A program made the translations under genes and the position numbers. Positions 23,440 to 34,939 of a DNA stretch of 64,000 bases are shown piece by piece. How positions within the stretch are numbered: the stretch's first letter is position 1; each line of letters starts with the position of its first letter. This DNA is from Rhodococcus sp. IEGM 1379. Lineage in GTDB: Bacteria; Actinomycetota; Actinomycetes; Mycobacteriales; Mycobacteriaceae. The stretch lies in the NCBI RefSeq assembly GCF_030056815.1, contig NZ_JASHKR010000003.1:124001-188000 (forward strand). The letters run 5' to 3'. The notes under the pieces are model-generated. The model had not been told where the DNA came from. It searched no databases and worked only from the letters and a program-made list of their open reading frames with translations.

Positions 23440-26400
23440 TCAGCATCGGGGCATCCCGGCCGGGACGGATGTCGCATTCGTATGTTCAACTGCGATGTAG
23501 TAGCCCGAGACCGCACCACCACTGCTGCGATACCACTGGCTGATACCGCCGAACGGACCTGCCCAGCACGTGACAGTCATCGTTCCGGTCTTCTGGTAAC
23601 CGGGACTCCCACAGGTACCGTTCTGGTGATTGAACGGTGCACCGGTATCCGGTTCCGGGCACGTACCACTCGTCGCGGAGATGTTGATCTGCCACGACGT
23701 CGGTTTCGGTTCTGCCGCTGATGTCGCGGTGCCCGTCGACTCGGTGCAACCGCCCTCACTCGCACAGACTTTGATGCGCAGGGTGTGGCTCTGACTCCAC
23801 CCGTCACCCATCGTGACGCTGCCGCTGTTCGACACAGCCTGCCCGTCGAAGGTCACGTCCATACTGGCGATCGGGCGGCCGTTGGTCAGGCTGCTCTGAT
23901 CTGGGTTCCACGTGAAGGTCACTGACTTTCCGGCCGCAGCGCCGCTGATCGTGGGCGCTTTGGGAGTACCGAACGGCGTGATGGACGCCGACGCCGAACC
24001 GTCCGGTCCCGTGCCGGCGGCGTTTTCCGCGCGCACCGAGAAGGTGTACGACGTGCCGTTGGCCAGGCCGGTGTACGACCCTCCCGGGCCGGCGCTCCAA
24101 CTCTGATATCCGCCGCCGTTGACGGAGACCTGCCAGCCGGTGATGGGGCTACCGTTGTCTGCCGGTGCCGTAAAGGCAAGTGTCGCAGCGCCGTCGGCGG
24201 CGGTAGCGGTGACACTGCTCACTGCTGCCGGTAGTCCGTACGGAGTGACCGCTGCCGAGGCCGGGCCCGCAGTCGAGGGACCAACCTTGTTGTAGGCAAT
24301 GACGCTGAAACTGTAGGCATCAGCCGTCGAAAGCCCGGTCACCTGCACAGACGTACCGGTGAGACCAGCTTTGGTGTCCACCACCGATCCGTCCTTGCGA
24401 ACCTGCACGTCGTACTTGGAAATCTCCGCGCCGTTGTCGTCGGGTTCCGCCCACTCCACATCGATCACTCCGCCGTTGACCGAGGACGCTGCGCGTTGCG
24501 CCGTCGGCGCACTCGGCGTCTGCGGTAGGCCGGCCGGAGTCACCGACGCCGAGAACGCACTCCACTCCGACGGATCCGGAGCACTGTTACGTGCCTGAAC
24601 CCGAACCTGGTACGGCACACCGTTCTGCGCGTCACTGACCGTCAGCGAGGTCCCGGTAATACCGGTACGTTGCGATCCACCCGCAGTCGAAGGTGAGATT
24701 TCCACCGTGTAATCGGCGATCGGACTGCCCTCGTTGTTCGGAGGCGCCCAGGTGACCTGCAGCGAGCGGTCACCCGCCACGACGGTTGGCGCTTCCGGTG
24801 TGTCGGGCTTGGCATCGGGACGGGCGGCACCGGAGACCGCCGAGGGTGGAGAGTCCCCGACTTCGTTGACTGCTACGACCGTGAAGCGGTACTCGTCGCC
24901 GTTGCGTAGCCCGGCAATGGTGCAGGTGGTGGACGGGCAGTCTTGCTGCACCCCGTTATCGGACAGCACCCGGTAACCGGTAATCGGCGCACCGTTATTG
25001 GACGGCGGCGACCAACTCAGGACGACCGTCGCATTGCGCACCTCCTCAACCGTCGGAGCTGCCGGGGCGTCAGGCTTGCCCCGGACCGTGGCGCTGACCA
25101 GAGCCGAGGACTCCCGGGACGGATCTCCTGTGGCGTCGGCAATACGGTAGCGCGCCGAGACAGTCCCGACGAAGTCCGCCGGCACCGTCAACTGCACCTG
25201 ATCGCCGGCGATTGTTGCGCTCGCCGGCCCGGACTGCACCTCGGCCGAAAGGATCCGCAATGGGGTATTCGGGAAGGGATTGTAGTCATTGGCAAGGACG
25301 GAAACCGAAATACTCTGCCCCGCTACGGCATTACCGAAGTCGTCATTGTTGGCGATCGGAAGCGGACGATTGCTGGCCGTGATCTGCGCCAGCACAGTTC
25401 CGATCACCGGTTCCGACGCGCCGTCGGTCACACTCACCTCGACGGGTACCGATGTTCCCGGTGCCGCCGAATCCGAGGCGGTAAGGGTGAGCTGCGATCC
25501 GTCGAGAGCAGATGTGACGCCGGCCGACGTGCCCGAAGTCGCTGTGAACGTGAGCTTGTCCAGATCACCGGCATTGGGATCGGTGGCGAGCTTACGGAGA
25601 TCCACGGTGACCGGGTCACCGGGCGCAACCTCGACGGTTGTGCCGCGCAGTGTCGGGGGCTGATTGCCGTCGGGCAGGACCCTGATCGGGATGGTCAGTG
25701 TGGCGGTCAGTCCCTCCGGATCATCCGGCCCGGTACCGTCGGTCACCTCGAAGGTCAGGGCGTCGTCACCAGTGTAGTCGGCCGCTGCCGTGTAGCGCAG
25801 ACGCGTCGCGTCGACCACCAGTTGCGAGCCGTCACTGTGCAGGGCTTTCACCGTGCGGTCATCGGTCAATCGCGCAGTGCGTCCTGTCCTGACCACTACC
25901 GCGTCAACCAGATCGAACTCGCGGTCCTGTCCCGCCGTCACCTCGACGACGCTTCGATCCCGCAATGCAGGGGCGACGCCGGTCCTGCCCGGCACCAGCA
26001 CGAACGCCGAAGCCTGGCCACCATCAGCGTCGGTGATCGAGTACGTCACGATCTGTGCCGCATCGGTCAGGGCGATCGACAGTCGCCCGTTCGACTCCAC
26101 CGTGGCACCCACGTCGGACGATGCCACCGTCAACGCCCCGAGGGTTCCGTCAGGATCCGAATCATTGGCCAGGACATCCACCTCGACCTGCGAGCGAGGG
26201 GCGCCGTCACTGTCCACCAGTTTCGTGGCGTCGACTCGATCGTCCCGCGCGAGCGGACGCAGCAGTGGCGCATCAGGATCGACAGTGACCATGACCATGG
26301 CCCGGGCACTCGCGCCGCGTGCATCGTCGATCCCGTATCCGAAGGTAAATGTTCCCGCGTCGTGCGGAGCGGCGACGGTGACCAGGTCGCCGTCAGCCAG

Positions 26401-29400
26401 CGCCCCGAGAGTGTCACGGTCTTGCTCACTGCCGAACCCGTCGGGATCCAACGAAATCAGGTCACCGTCCGGGTCGATATCGTTGTCCAACACAGGGATC
26501 GACACGTCACGGCCTGGCCTGACGGTGACACGATCGTCCACTGCCGTCGGCGGCTGATTCTGCGGACTGGACGGTGCAATACCGACGTCGACGCGTCCGG
26601 TGGCGCGACGACCGAGCGTATCGGCCACCGTGTACTCGAAAAAGTCTGCACCAGTGGCACCTTCAAGCGCGGTGTAGTCGATCCAGCCGTCACCGACCTC
26701 GCCGACCCGACCTCGGCCGGGAGCTGCACCGATACCGACCAGAGACACCGAATCACCGTCCGCGTCGATTCCGGTGAGCGGAATCGGGATACGGGCAGTG
26801 GCCCCCGAAATGACCCGGCCCGCCACCGGTACCGGCTTGGGGGCGGTGTTGGCTTCGTCGTTGCGCGGCACGACTCTGATACTGACCTGCGCCGAATCTG
26901 TCTGCCCGGCAGTATCTACCACCGAATAGATCGCATGGAGAGTACCGGGCCGGTCACCGGCCTTCATTCGCAGAGCGTTCTGCGAAACGAACAGGTTGCC
27001 GTCAGCTGGATCCACCCCCTGCACCAGATCAGGCACGACTCGGATGACATCCCCGTCAGGGTGAGAGTCGTTGTCCATTACCGCGATCGTGACGATGTCA
27101 CCGACACGAACTACCGCCTCGTCGGGTTCTGCGCTTGGCGGCGACAATTTTGCCGGCGGCGGCAGCGGAACCACGTCGACGCTTCCGCGCGCAGAAGCAC
27201 TGCCGTTGGATACCGTGTACCGCACCGTCACCGGGGTGCTGATGCCGTTGGAGTTGCTGATACGCAGCACCCGATGCTGAAGTGCCGCAACGGTAATACC
27301 GGAGTTTGTCGGTACCTCGACGGACTGGACCACCAGTACCCCACCGTCGGGATCGGTGTCATTGGAGAGCACGTCCACCAATACGTCACCACCGGCTGGG
27401 AGCAACGCGACGTCGTCGGCAGTGATGGGCGGACGACCGCCACCGGTAGGCTCGGCGACGTCGATGCGAATGAGTCCCTCAGCCGTTCCCGGTCCATTCG
27501 TGATTGTGTACGAGACGTAATACGTGCCCGGGCGGTGCGCCGTGATCTGCACTGATCCAGCAGCATAATCCGGGGCCAGAACCGCGTCAGGCACCTCGCC
27601 GATCTTCGCAAGACGCAATTGACCACCAGCCGGATCCACATCGTTGGCTAGCGGCGAGAATGATGTCGGACGCCCCTGCTGCACCAGCACATGGTCGGCA
27701 TTCGCAACGGGAAGCACTTTCTCGATCGGCTCCACAACGACACGAATCGTGCCCTCGGCACTGGCGCGACCGTCGGACACCGTGATCGGCACCTGCCGCG
27801 CACCCAAGACCTGGCCCCCGTCGGCGAACGTGAAGCGCCCGTTGGGGAGCACCTGAGCGGAATCGCCCGGCGAAGTCGGCTGCGCGGACACCGCGACAAC
27901 GGCGTCACCGTCCGGGTCGATCCAATCGTTGAGTGCGTTGTACGCAATCGAACGGCTTTGTGCGACTACCAGTTCCGGAACCCGTTGAGGCCGCGGAGGC
28001 TCGTTCACACTCATCGGGCGTACGTCGACGGAGACACTCGCCTGATCGGTGCCACCCAATCCATCGGAAACCTCGTACCGGAAGCTTTGCCGGCCGATCG
28101 CATCCGGGGCAACGGTGATCTGCAGCGCCGTACCGTCACGCGCCGGCGCCACGACACTGCCGACCGGTTGTCCTCCGACCGGAACTACGGTGAGCACATC
28201 GCCGTCCGGGTCACTGTCGTTGTCCAACACCGGAAGCAAGGTCGAACGTCCGGGTCGAACACCGAAGTCGTCGTCCGCCGCAGTGGGCGGCCGGTTACCA
28301 TCCTGACGGTCCGCAGTTGCGCGTTCCTGGTCTTTGCGCAAACTCTGTTCGTCTCGCTGATCAGTGTCCATGTCCGGCGGAATCACGTCAGTCCAGTTGT
28401 CGACGAGTTTGAGGTTCTGATCCGCTACCCACAGGTCCGTGCCCGCTTCGTCATCGAGAACAACGGCACTGCGGTTGACCCGGAACACCGGCGCCCCGAA
28501 CGGTTTCCGCTTGCCATCGACGGTCCCGGCACTCAACTCGTCGACCGTACCGCCGCAGTCACGTACATAAGCGCCACCGCTCCACGCCGCATGGACACAA
28601 CCGTCGACGACAGCTGGACGCGCTGACCTACCGGTACTGCCGACTACGTCGATCGCGTGCGGCGTTCCCCCGCCGAGCGACTGGGTGACAACCTGCCCTC
28701 CGGCGGCGAGAACTACGGAGTCCGCCGCCGGAGATGGCAATTGCAGTGCAGAGTTGGAGGGATCCGGTACCGCAATATCGAGACCTTCGGTAGAGATCAG
28801 TCGGCCGGCGCTGCGATCCAGCACCACGGCAACTGCGCCCACCGCTCCGATCTGAACGGTTCCCGGCGCCGGACTACCCGGCACGGAAACACGATTGACC
28901 TCGGAGAACACGCCCCCGTCGTCGGCTCGGAACGTGATCAACTCACTCGGTCCAGGGGAATAGGCATGCACTGCACCGTCGGTACCTACCGAGACGACGC
29001 TCGAAGCACCCAGTTCTGCGATCGGATCCGTCGCGGACCCGACGCCCACCGGTTCATTCTCCGAAGCAATTCGCAGCGCGCCGGTGGATTCCTCGATGGA
29101 CGCGAGTACGCCGCCGCCGAGGGCGACCGACGTTCCCGGATCCAGCGCCACGCCGGTGCCAAGCGACATCGTCGCCCCGTCGAGCGGCAACATTTCAGCG
29201 GAGCCGGACGAGACCGCAAACGCGACGTCCCCGTCCTGGACGATATCCATCCCACCGGGCTCGAGACGGACGGATCCGTCGAGTTCACCGGCGCTGTCGT
29301 TGAAGTGCCCCACCAGCGAGCGGGTGGAATCGGAAACCCAGACCCCACTGTCGTTGAGTTCGACATCCGCCGAGGTGTATCCGTCGCTCCGCCACGCGAA

Positions 29401-29487
29401 AACCCCCACAATCGACACAACCATGGCGATGACCAGCAAAGAAGCGATAGTGCTTCGGCGTGCCTGGAACCATGTCGGCGAATTCAC
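23440..29487 (-). CDS. Giant membrane-anchored surface protein: propeller-like region, ten Ig/cadherin-like repeats, five Fn3 domains
   Basis: The 2015-aa protein has an N-terminal membrane anchor (about 9-28) and no cleavage site, so it is probably type II anchored. Residues about 35-385 are repetitive beta-sequence resembling a beta-propeller. From about 395 to 1465 there are ten repeats of roughly 107 aa carrying variants of the calcium-type loop DNDxDPDGD (LDNDSDPDGD, LSNDTDPDGG, LANDSDPDGT and others). Five Fn3 domains follow (about 1470-1925; SWSPPSNNGAPITGYRV, TWAPPNNEGSPIADYTV). A Cys-containing C-terminal domain ends in MPRC. The GTG at 29487 has GGGAG upstream. It is the first gene of the kinase/type VII operon. 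A role as an extracellular adhesin or scaffold is inferred. Confidence 0.9.
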   Translation of the reverse strand: MNSPTWFQARRSTIASLLVIAMVVSIVGVFAWRSDGYTSADVELNDSGVWVSDSTRSLVGHFNDSAGELDGSVRLEPGGMDIVQDGDVAFAVSSGSAEMLPLDGATMSLGTGVALDPGTSVALGGGVLASIEESTGALRIASENEPVGVGSATDPIAELGASSVVSVGTDGAVHAYSPGPSELITFRADDGGVFSEVNRVSVPGSPAPGTVQIGAVGAVAVVLDRSAGRLISTEGLDIAVPDPSNSALQLPSPAADSVVLAAGGQVVTQSLGGGTPHAIDVVGSTGRSARPAVVDGCVHAAWSGGAYVRDCGGTVDELSAGTVDGKRKPFGAPVFRVNRSAVVLDDEAGTDLWVADQNLKLVDNWTDVIPPDMDTDQRDEQSLRKDQERATADRQDGNRPPTAADDDFGVRPGRSTLLPVLDNDSDPDGDVLTVVPVGGQPVGSVVAPARDGTALQITVAPDAIGRQSFRYEVSDGLGGTDQASVSVDVRPMSVNEPPRPQRVPELVVAQSRSIAYNALNDWIDPDGDAVVAVSAQPTSPGDSAQVLPNGRFTFADGGQVLGARQVPITVSDGRASAEGTIRVVVEPIEKVLPVANADHVLVQQGRPTSFSPLANDVDPAGGQLRLAKIGEVPDAVLAPDYAAGSVQITAHRPGTYYVSYTITNGPGTAEGLIRIDVAEPTGGGRPPITADDVALLPAGGDVLVDVLSNDTDPDGGVLVVQSVEVPTNSGITVAALQHRVLRISNSNGISTPVTVRYTVSNGSASARGSVDVVPLPPPAKLSPPSAEPDEAVVRVGDIVTIAVMDNDSHPDGDVIRVVPDLVQGVDPADGNLFVSQNALRMKAGDRPGTLHAIYSVVDTAGQTDSAQVSIRVVPRNDEANTAPKPVPVAGRVISGATARIPIPLTGIDADGDSVSLVGIGAAPGRGRVGEVGDGWIDYTALEGATGADFFEYTVADTLGRRATGRVDVGIAPSSPQNQPPTAVDDRVTVRPGRDVSIPVLDNDIDPDGDLISLDPDGFGSEQDRDTLGALADGDLVTVAAPHDAGTFTFGYGIDDARGASARAMVMVTVDPDAPLLRPLARDDRVDATKLVDSDGAPRSQVEVDVLANDSDPDGTLGALTVASSDVGATVESNGRLSIALTDAAQIVTYSITDADGGQASAFVLVPGRTGVAPALRDRSVVEVTAGQDREFDLVDAVVVRTGRTARLTDDRTVKALHSDGSQLVVDATRLRYTAAADYTGDDALTFEVTDGTGPDDPEGLTATLTIPIRVLPDGNQPPTLRGTTVEVAPGDPVTVDLRKLATDPNAGDLDKLTFTATSGTSAGVTSALDGSQLTLTASDSAAPGTSVPVEVSVTDGASEPVIGTVLAQITASNRPLPIANNDDFGNAVAGQSISVSVLANDYNPFPNTPLRILSAEVQSGPASATIAGDQVQLTVPADFVGTVSARYRIADATGDPSRESSALVSATVRGKPDAPAAPTVEEVRNATVVLSWSPPSNNGAPITGYRVLSDNGVQQDCPSTTCTIAGLRNGDEYRFTVVAVNEVGDSPPSAVSGAARPDAKPDTPEAPTVVAGDRSLQVTWAPPNNEGSPIADYTVEISPSTAGGSQRTGITGTSLTVSDAQNGVPYQVRVQARNSAPDPSEWSAFSASVTPAGLPQTPSAPTAQRAASSVNGGVIDVEWAEPDDNGAEISKYDVQVRKDGSVVDTKAGLTGTSVQVTGLSTADAYSFSVIAYNKVGPSTAGPASAAVTPYGLPAAVSSVTATAADGAATLAFTAPADNGSPITGWQVSVNGGGYQSWSAGPGGSYTGLANGTSYTFSVRAENAAGTGPDGSASASITPFGTPKAPTISGAAAGKSVTFTWNPDQSSLTNGRPIASMDVTFDGQAVSNSGSVTMGDGWSQSHTLRIKVCASEGGCTESTGTATSAAEPKPTSWQINISATSGTCPEPDTGAPFNHQNGTCGSPGYQKTGTMTVTCWAGPFGGISQWYRSSGGAVSGYYIAVEHTNATSVPAGMPRC

Positions 29488-29632
29488 GAGCGCTCCCAGT
29501 CTACGGATCGGCAATCCGTCCACCGTAATAGGAAGACCCGGTCGAGCGCTGTCCTCTGTTCGAACTACATCAAACGGGCAGTCAGATTCCCGGCGCACGG
29601 CAACTCACGCAACAGAATGTCCGCGAACACGA

Positions 29633-29701
29633 ACAAACCCCGCCGAACGTCGGGGATGGAAGATTCCACCACCCGTGTTCGACGGGGTTGTCGGGGTTTG
29701 T
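29633..29701 (-). terminator. Compound hairpin region after dnaE1
   Basis: A 10-bp perfect inverted repeat (ACAAACCCCG at 29633-29642 and its complement at 29692-29701) encloses smaller CCCCG/CGGGG hairpins. On the minus strand it starts 20 nt after the dnaE1 stop and ends in TTTGTTCGTGTT. It is a plausible dnaE1 terminator. The rest of the gap to 29488 should hold the promoter of the downstream 24-kb operon; no clear promoter was recognised. Confidence 0.5.
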
Positions 29702-29720
29702 CAGCCAGATTGGCTTAGAG

Positions 29721-32700
29721 CTACACCGCCAGGCACGCCGGACCGAGTAGCGCCTTGAGATCGCCCATCAGCGCCGACGACGGTTCTACCCGTAGTACGT
29801 CGTCTACCTTCCACAACGTGACCTCCGTGCCACCGATCAGTCGAACGTGTACGTCCGACGTTCCGGGATGGCGGGTCAAAATCTGCTTGAGAGCACCCAG
29901 CTTGTCCTTGGTGCACTGACGCAACGGCAGTGACACTGAGAGCGGCCGCGCCACACCGATTGCCGAAAGATCCGGAACCGCAAGGTCATTGCCGATCAGC
30001 GACATTCGATCGTCACGGATGGACACGCGCGCCTTGACCAGAACGATCGCGTCCTCGGCAATGTCCATCCCGTAGACGGCGTACGCCTGCGGGAAGAACA
30101 GCACCTCGATGCCACCGACCAGATCCTCCAGAGTCACGATGCACCAGGTCAGGCCATTCTTGTTCACCCGGCGGTCTACCGAGGCGATGATGCCGCCCAA
30201 GGTGACCTGCGCGCCGTCCTGGACTCCGCCGTCGAGAATCGCAGCGATGGAGGTGTCGGACTGCTGCTTGAGGATATGTTCGACGCCGTTGAGTGGGTGC
30301 CCGGAAACGTAGAGCCCCAGCATCTCCCGCTCGAGAGCAAGACGATGCTTGGTTTCCCACTCCTCCTCCGGAATCTTGACGTCGAATACCGAAGCGATGG
30401 ATTCGTCTGCTTCAGCCCCGCCGAACAGATCGAACTGGCCGATCGCCTCTGCCTTCTTGGTGCTCATGACAGCGTCGATAGCGTCGGCATGCACCAACAT
30501 CAAGCCCTTACGCGGATGCCCGAGAGAGTCGAATCCGCCTGCCTTGATGAGAGATTCGGTGACCTTCTTGTTGCATGCCATCGCGTCGATCTTGCCGAGG
30601 TAATCGGAGAAGTCGGTGAACTTCGATTTTTCGGTTCGCGCCTTGATGATGGACGCCACCACGTTGGCACCGACGTTGCGCACGGATCCCATACCGAAAC
30701 GGATGTCCTCACCGACGGTCGCGAAGTCGACCCGCGACTCGTTGACATCCGGCGGTAGCACCGTGATGCCCATTCTGCGGCAGTCTGCGAGATAGATAGC
30801 AGACTTGTCCTTGTCATCACCGACAGAGGTGAGCAGACCGGCCATGTACTCGGCCGGATAATTGGCCTTGAGGTACCCGGTCCAGTACGAGACCAACCCG
30901 TACCCAGCGGAGTGCGACTTGTTGAACGCGTAACCGGCGAACGGCAGGACGGTGTCCCAGAGAGCCTTGATGGCAGCTTCGCTGAAGTTGTTGTCCAACA
31001 TGCCCTGACGGAAACCGGCGTACGCCTTTTCCAGTTCGGAGAGCTTCTTCTTACCCATGGCGCGGCGCAGCAAGTCGGCCTGTCCGAGGGTGTAGCCGGC
31101 GACCTTCTGCGCCAGCTGCATGATCTGCTCCTGGTAGATGATCAGACCGTAGGTCTCCGAAAGGATCTCCGCGAGCGGCTCTTCCAACTCGGGGTGAATC
31201 GGCTTGACTTCTTCGAGTGCATTTTTGCGTTTCGCGTACGAGATGTGGGCGTCCACACCCATCGGACCCGGTCGGTACAGCGCCAGAGCGGCCACGATGT
31301 CGCCGAAACCGGTGGGCTGCATCAGTTTCAGCAGCTCGCGCATACCGCCACCGTCAAGCTGGAACACACCCAGGGTGTCGCCGCGCGCGAGGAGTTCGTA
31401 GGTAGCCGGATCATCCATCGGCAAGGTGTCGAGGTCGATGTCGATACCGCGGTTGGCCTTGATGTTCTCGAGCGTGTCACCGATGACCGTGAGGTTACGC
31501 AGGCCCAAGAAGTCCATCTTGAGCAGACCGATGTCTTCGCACGACGGGTAATCCCAGCCGGTGATGATGGCACCGTCCTGGGCGCGCTTCCACACCGGAA
31601 TGGCGTCCATCAGCGGCTCGGACGACATGATCACGGCACACGCGTGCACACCGGCGTTACGGATCAGACCTTCGAGACCCTTTGCGGTCTTGTAGATCTT
31701 TGCGACGTCGGGGCTCGAGTCGATGAGCGCCCGAACCTCGGCCGCCTCCTTGTACCGCTCGTGCTTGGGATCGGTGATGCCGGACACCGAGATGTCCTTG
31801 GCCATGATCGGGGGCGGCAGCGCCTTGGTGATCTGGTCGGCGATGGCAAAACCAGGCTTACCGAACTGCACGCGTGCGGAGTCCTTGATGGCTGCCTTGG
31901 TCTTGATGGTTCCGAACGTGATGACCTGGGCGACGCGGTCGCTTCCCCACTTGTCCGTCGCGTAGCGAACCATCTCGCCGCGACGGCGATCATCGAAGTC
32001 GATATCGATATCGGGCATCGACACACGCTCGGGGTTGAGGAATCGCTCGAACAGCAGACCGTACGGAATGGGGTCGATGTTGGTGATGCCCATCGCGTAC
32101 GCAACCAACGAACCGGCTGCGGATCCACGACCGGGACCGACGCGGATTCCAACGTCCTTGGCGTGGTTGATGAGGTCACCGACAACGAGGAAGTAGGCCG
32201 GGAAGCCCATCTCGTTGATGACGCCGATCTCGTAGTCGGCGCGCGCCAGATACTCCTGCGGCGGACCGCTGGGGAATCGGCGGTCCAAACCGCGCATGAC
32301 CTCGGCGCGCAGGAAGCTCTGCTGCGTGTGTCCCTCGGGAACCGGGAAGATCGGCATGCGGTCGTGGAATGCCCACACATCCTCGTAGGACTGGACACGC
32401 TCACCGATGGCCACCGTGTTGTCGCAGGCTCCGGGAACTTCCTTGTCCCAGATCGCTCGCATCTCGGCAGCTGACTTGAGGTAGTAGCCGTCGCCGTCGA
32501 ACTTGAAGCGGGTGGGATCCGAGAGCGTCTTACCGGTCTGGATGCAGAGCAGTGCCTCGTGATTCTCGGCAGCGTCCTTGGTGACGTAATGACAGTCGTT
32601 GGTAGCCAGCGGCGGAATGCCGAGTTGCTTACCGATATCGAGCAAGCCCTCACGGACCCGACGCTCGATCGAGAGACCGTGATCCATCAGTTCCAGGAAG

Positions 32701-33257
32701 AAGTTGTCCGGACCCCAGATCTCCTGCCACTTCGCGGCAGCCTCGAGAGCCTCGCGATCATGGCCGAGTCGCAGACGAGTCTGGATCTCACCCGACGGGC
32801 AGCCGGTGGTGGCGATGATGCCTTCGTGGTGCGTGGCGATGAGCTCCTCGTCCATACGCGGCCACTTGCCGAGCTGACCTTCGATGGACGCGAGCGACGA
32901 GAGTTTGAAGAGGTTACGCAGACCCGTCGCGTTCTCCGCGACCATCGTCATATGCGTGTACGCGCCGCTACCCGAGACGTCGTCCGACTTCTGGCTACGA
33001 TCGCCCCACAGCACGCGCTTGGTGTTGAACCGGGACTCGGGAGCGATGTACGCCTCGATACCGATGATCGGCTTGATGCCGGCCTTTTTAGCCTCGTTGT
33101 AGAACTGGCTGGCGCCGTACATGTTTCCGTGGTCGGTCATGCCGACTGCCGTCATGTCGAGACGTGCGGCCTCCTCGAACATGGCGCCGACTTTGGCCGC
33201 ACCGTCGAGCATCGAGTACTCGGTGTGATTGTGAAGATGAACGAACGAGTCAGCCAC
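29721..33257 (-). CDS. dnaE1: DNA polymerase III alpha subunit (replicative)
   Basis: The 1178-aa protein is the chromosomal replicative polymerase. An N-terminal PHP domain ([28 protein letters not shown]) is followed by the polymerase core with catalytic aspartates in [27 protein letters not shown], and [15 protein letters not shown]. An internal clamp-binding type motif QFDLF is at about residue 945, and an OB-fold ([15 protein letters not shown]) lies towards the C-terminus. Length is that of full DnaE1. The GTG start has GAGAGG upstream. It stands alone in the 114-bp to 233-bp gaps on either side. Confidence 0.97.
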   Translation of the reverse strand: MADSFVHLHNHTEYSMLDGAAKVGAMFEEAARLDMTAVGMTDHGNMYGASQFYNEAKKAGIKPIIGIEAYIAPESRFNTKRVLWGDRSQKSDDVSGSGAYTHMTMVAENATGLRNLFKLSSLASIEGQLGKWPRMDEELIATHHEGIIATTGCPSGEIQTRLRLGHDREALEAAAKWQEIWGPDNFFLELMDHGLSIERRVREGLLDIGKQLGIPPLATNDCHYVTKDAAENHEALLCIQTGKTLSDPTRFKFDGDGYYLKSAAEMRAIWDKEVPGACDNTVAIGERVQSYEDVWAFHDRMPIFPVPEGHTQQSFLRAEVMRGLDRRFPSGPPQEYLARADYEIGVINEMGFPAYFLVVGDLINHAKDVGIRVGPGRGSAAGSLVAYAMGITNIDPIPYGLLFERFLNPERVSMPDIDIDFDDRRRGEMVRYATDKWGSDRVAQVITFGTIKTKAAIKDSARVQFGKPGFAIADQITKALPPPIMAKDISVSGITDPKHERYKEAAEVRALIDSSPDVAKIYKTAKGLEGLIRNAGVHACAVIMSSEPLMDAIPVWKRAQDGAIITGWDYPSCEDIGLLKMDFLGLRNLTVIGDTLENIKANRGIDIDLDTLPMDDPATYELLARGDTLGVFQLDGGGMRELLKLMQPTGFGDIVAALALYRPGPMGVDAHISYAKRKNALEEVKPIHPELEEPLAEILSETYGLIIYQEQIMQLAQKVAGYTLGQADLLRRAMGKKKLSELEKAYAGFRQGMLDNNFSEAAIKALWDTVLPFAGYAFNKSHSAGYGLVSYWTGYLKANYPAEYMAGLLTSVGDDKDKSAIYLADCRRMGITVLPPDVNESRVDFATVGEDIRFGMGSVRNVGANVVASIIKARTEKSKFTDFSDYLGKIDAMACNKKVTESLIKAGGFDSLGHPRKGLMLVHADAIDAVMSTKKAEAIGQFDLFGGAEADESIASVFDVKIPEEEWETKHRLALEREMLGLYVSGHPLNGVEHILKQQSDTSIAAILDGGVQDGAQVTLGGIIASVDRRVNKNGLTWCIVTLEDLVGGIEVLFFPQAYAVYGMDIAEDAIVLVKARVSIRDDRMSLIGNDLAVPDLSAIGVARPLSVSLPLRQCTKDKLGALKQILTRHPGTSDVHVRLIGGTEVTLWKVDDVLRVEPSSALMGDLKALLGPACLAV

Positions 33258-33371
33258 GTGCGCCTCTCTGAAGGTCTGGGAGCTTGATCGAGTGTAGGCC
33301 CCGCTACCGACAAGGCCGGCGGCCGAGCATCTGTATCCGAGGTAGTAGTGACGAGAGTTACGAGACCGGTC

Positions 33372-34016
33372 TCACGGAATCGGACCGTCGTCAGGGCCGG
33401 GAACAACCACGTCCACGTACTCGGGCAACAACGGCCGAACTGCGGCGCGCCACGGCGTTCCGTCGACAGACATCGCCTCGAGCGCCCGCACCACAGGATT
33501 TGCTGCCAGCATTGCCAGGTCGCCGACATCGCCGCGAACAACCACACCGACCGCGCAGGCGCAGTCCTGGGAGAGAGATCGAACTGACGCAGTGGCAATC
33601 AGCTTCTGCCGCTCGTCCACCCCGGACATCGAGGCAAGCCGAGTCGCCGCAGCACCCGGCGACTGCCTGATCGCCACGTCGTTGTCCGGTACGGCAATCG
33701 AGACCAACGGCGTCTGGACGCGGTCGATCGGCACCCGCCACAGCACTTCCGACACCCTGATTCCGGGCGTCGCAGCAATAACCTCGTCGGCAGTCATCGG
33801 CGCCGCGAAAGATGCCAACGCCCAGGTTGGCCCGTCCACCGTCGACAGTGTCGCCTTTGCCCGATCGAGATAGTCGACAACCAGTTCCCCGCCGTCAGGG
33901 CCGAGCGAATCCGTTCCGATCGGCGCCGTCGGCACCGGATTCATCAGTCCCGCGCCGACCACCAGCGCAACAACTGCCACGCCGGCCGACACGGAACCGA
34001 TTCCGCGCAGCGTCAC
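33372..34016 (-). CDS. Small exported or membrane-anchored protein, function unknown
   Basis: The 214-aa protein begins with a GTG (34016) that overlaps the pseudouridine synthase stop as GTGA. It has one N-terminal hydrophobic segment ([20 protein letters not shown]) and then a soluble alpha/beta region with [31 protein letters not shown] and a CAC pair. No known domain was recognised. An upstream in-frame start at 34196 would add 60 residues that are the shadow of the neighbouring gene. It is the last gene of the lspA operon. Confidence 0.65.
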   Translation of the reverse strand: MTLRGIGSVSAGVAVVALVVGAGLMNPVPTAPIGTDSLGPDGGELVVDYLDRAKATLSTVDGPTWALASFAAPMTADEVIAATPGIRVSEVLWRVPIDRVQTPLVSIAVPDNDVAIRQSPGAAATRLASMSGVDERQKLIATASVRSLSQDCACAVGVVVRGDVGDLAMLAANPVVRALEAMSVDGTPWRAAVRPLLPEYVDVVVPGPDDGPIP

Positions 34017-34939
34017 GTCGATCGAAGGACCTCGAGCGCGTCCGCAAGATCCTTCGGGTACTCGCTCTTGATCTCGACCCACCGGCCGTCGGCCGGGTGA
34101 GCGAAACCGAGCGACACCGCATGCAGCCACTGGCGCTCGAGACCCAGGCGCTCGGCCAATCGCGGGTCTGCCCCGTAGGTCAAGTCGCCGCAGCATGGAT
34201 GTCGCAGTGCGGAGAAGTGGACCCGAATCTGGTGTGTCCTACCGGTTTCAAGATGAACATCTAACAGACTCGCGGCCTGAAACGCCTCGATGGTGTCGTA
34301 ATGCGTGACACTCGCCTTGCCGTCAGCTCGCACAGCAAAACGCCAGTCGTTTCCGTGGTGACGGCCGATGGGAGCGTCGATGGTTCCGCTACTCGGATCC
34401 GGATGTCCCTGCACCAGCGCGTGGTAGCGCTTGTCGATGGTCCGTTCCTTGAAAGCACGCTTGAGCACTGTGTACGCCCGCTCGGACGTGGCAACCACCA
34501 TGACACCCGACGTACCGACGTCGAGCCTGTGGACGATGCCCTGACGCTCGTGTGCGCCGGACGTCGAGATCCTGTAGCCCGCTGCAGCAAGTCCGCCGAT
34601 CACCGTCGGCCCCGTCCATCCGACGCTGGCGTGCGCTGCGACTCCGACGGGCTTGTTCACGGCAACAACGTCGTCGTCCGAGTACAGGATCTCCATGCCC
34701 TCGACCGGCGTCGCCTCGACGGTCAGCGGACGCGGCGGCTCCGGCAATGTGACCTCGAGCCACGAACCCGCGGTCAACCGATCGGACTTGCCGACGGCAA
34801 CGCCGTCGAGCAGAACCGAACCCTCCTCTGCGAGGGTGGCCGCAACGGTGCGGGAGAGTCCGAGTAGACGAGCCAAGCCGGCGTCGACGCGCATGGCATC
34901 AAGTCCGTCCGGCACTGGCATCGACCGAGATTCCCTCAT
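34013..34939 (-). CDS. RluA/RluD-family rRNA pseudouridine synthase
   Basis: The 308-aa protein has an N-terminal S4 RNA-binding domain ([25 protein letters not shown], about 16-75) and a pseudouridine synthase domain with the catalytic motif HRLDVGTSG, plus [11 protein letters not shown] and [10 protein letters not shown]. Members convert uridines of 23S rRNA to pseudouridine; RluD acts on helix 69. The start overlaps the lspA stop by ATGA, with GGGGAG upstream. The lspA-rluD order is conserved in actinobacteria. Confidence 0.95.
   Translation of the reverse strand: MRESRSMPVPDGLDAMRVDAGLARLLGLSRTVAATLAEEGSVLLDGVAVGKSDRLTAGSWLEVTLPEPPRPLTVEATPVEGMEILYSDDDVVAVNKPVGVAAHASVGWTGPTVIGGLAAAGYRISTSGAHERQGIVHRLDVGTSGVMVVATSERAYTVLKRAFKERTIDKRYHALVQGHPDPSSGTIDAPIGRHHGNDWRFAVRADGKASVTHYDTIEAFQAASLLDVHLETGRTHQIRVHFSALRHPCCGDLTYGADPRLAERLGLERQWLHAVSLGFAHPADGRWVEIKSEYPKDLADALEVLRST

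Noticed and set aside
24943-27555. An 870-codon open frame on the plus strand opposite the giant surface-protein gene
   Set aside because: It is an antisense shadow caused by high GC and codon bias; it has no recognisable domain, is rich in Arg/His/Gly, and lies fully inside a gene with clear Fn3 and Ig-like repeats.
23440-29487. Possible CRISPR or satellite array because of the many periodic motifs
   Set aside because: The repeats are diverged protein domains of about 320 bp, not short identical DNA repeats with spacers.
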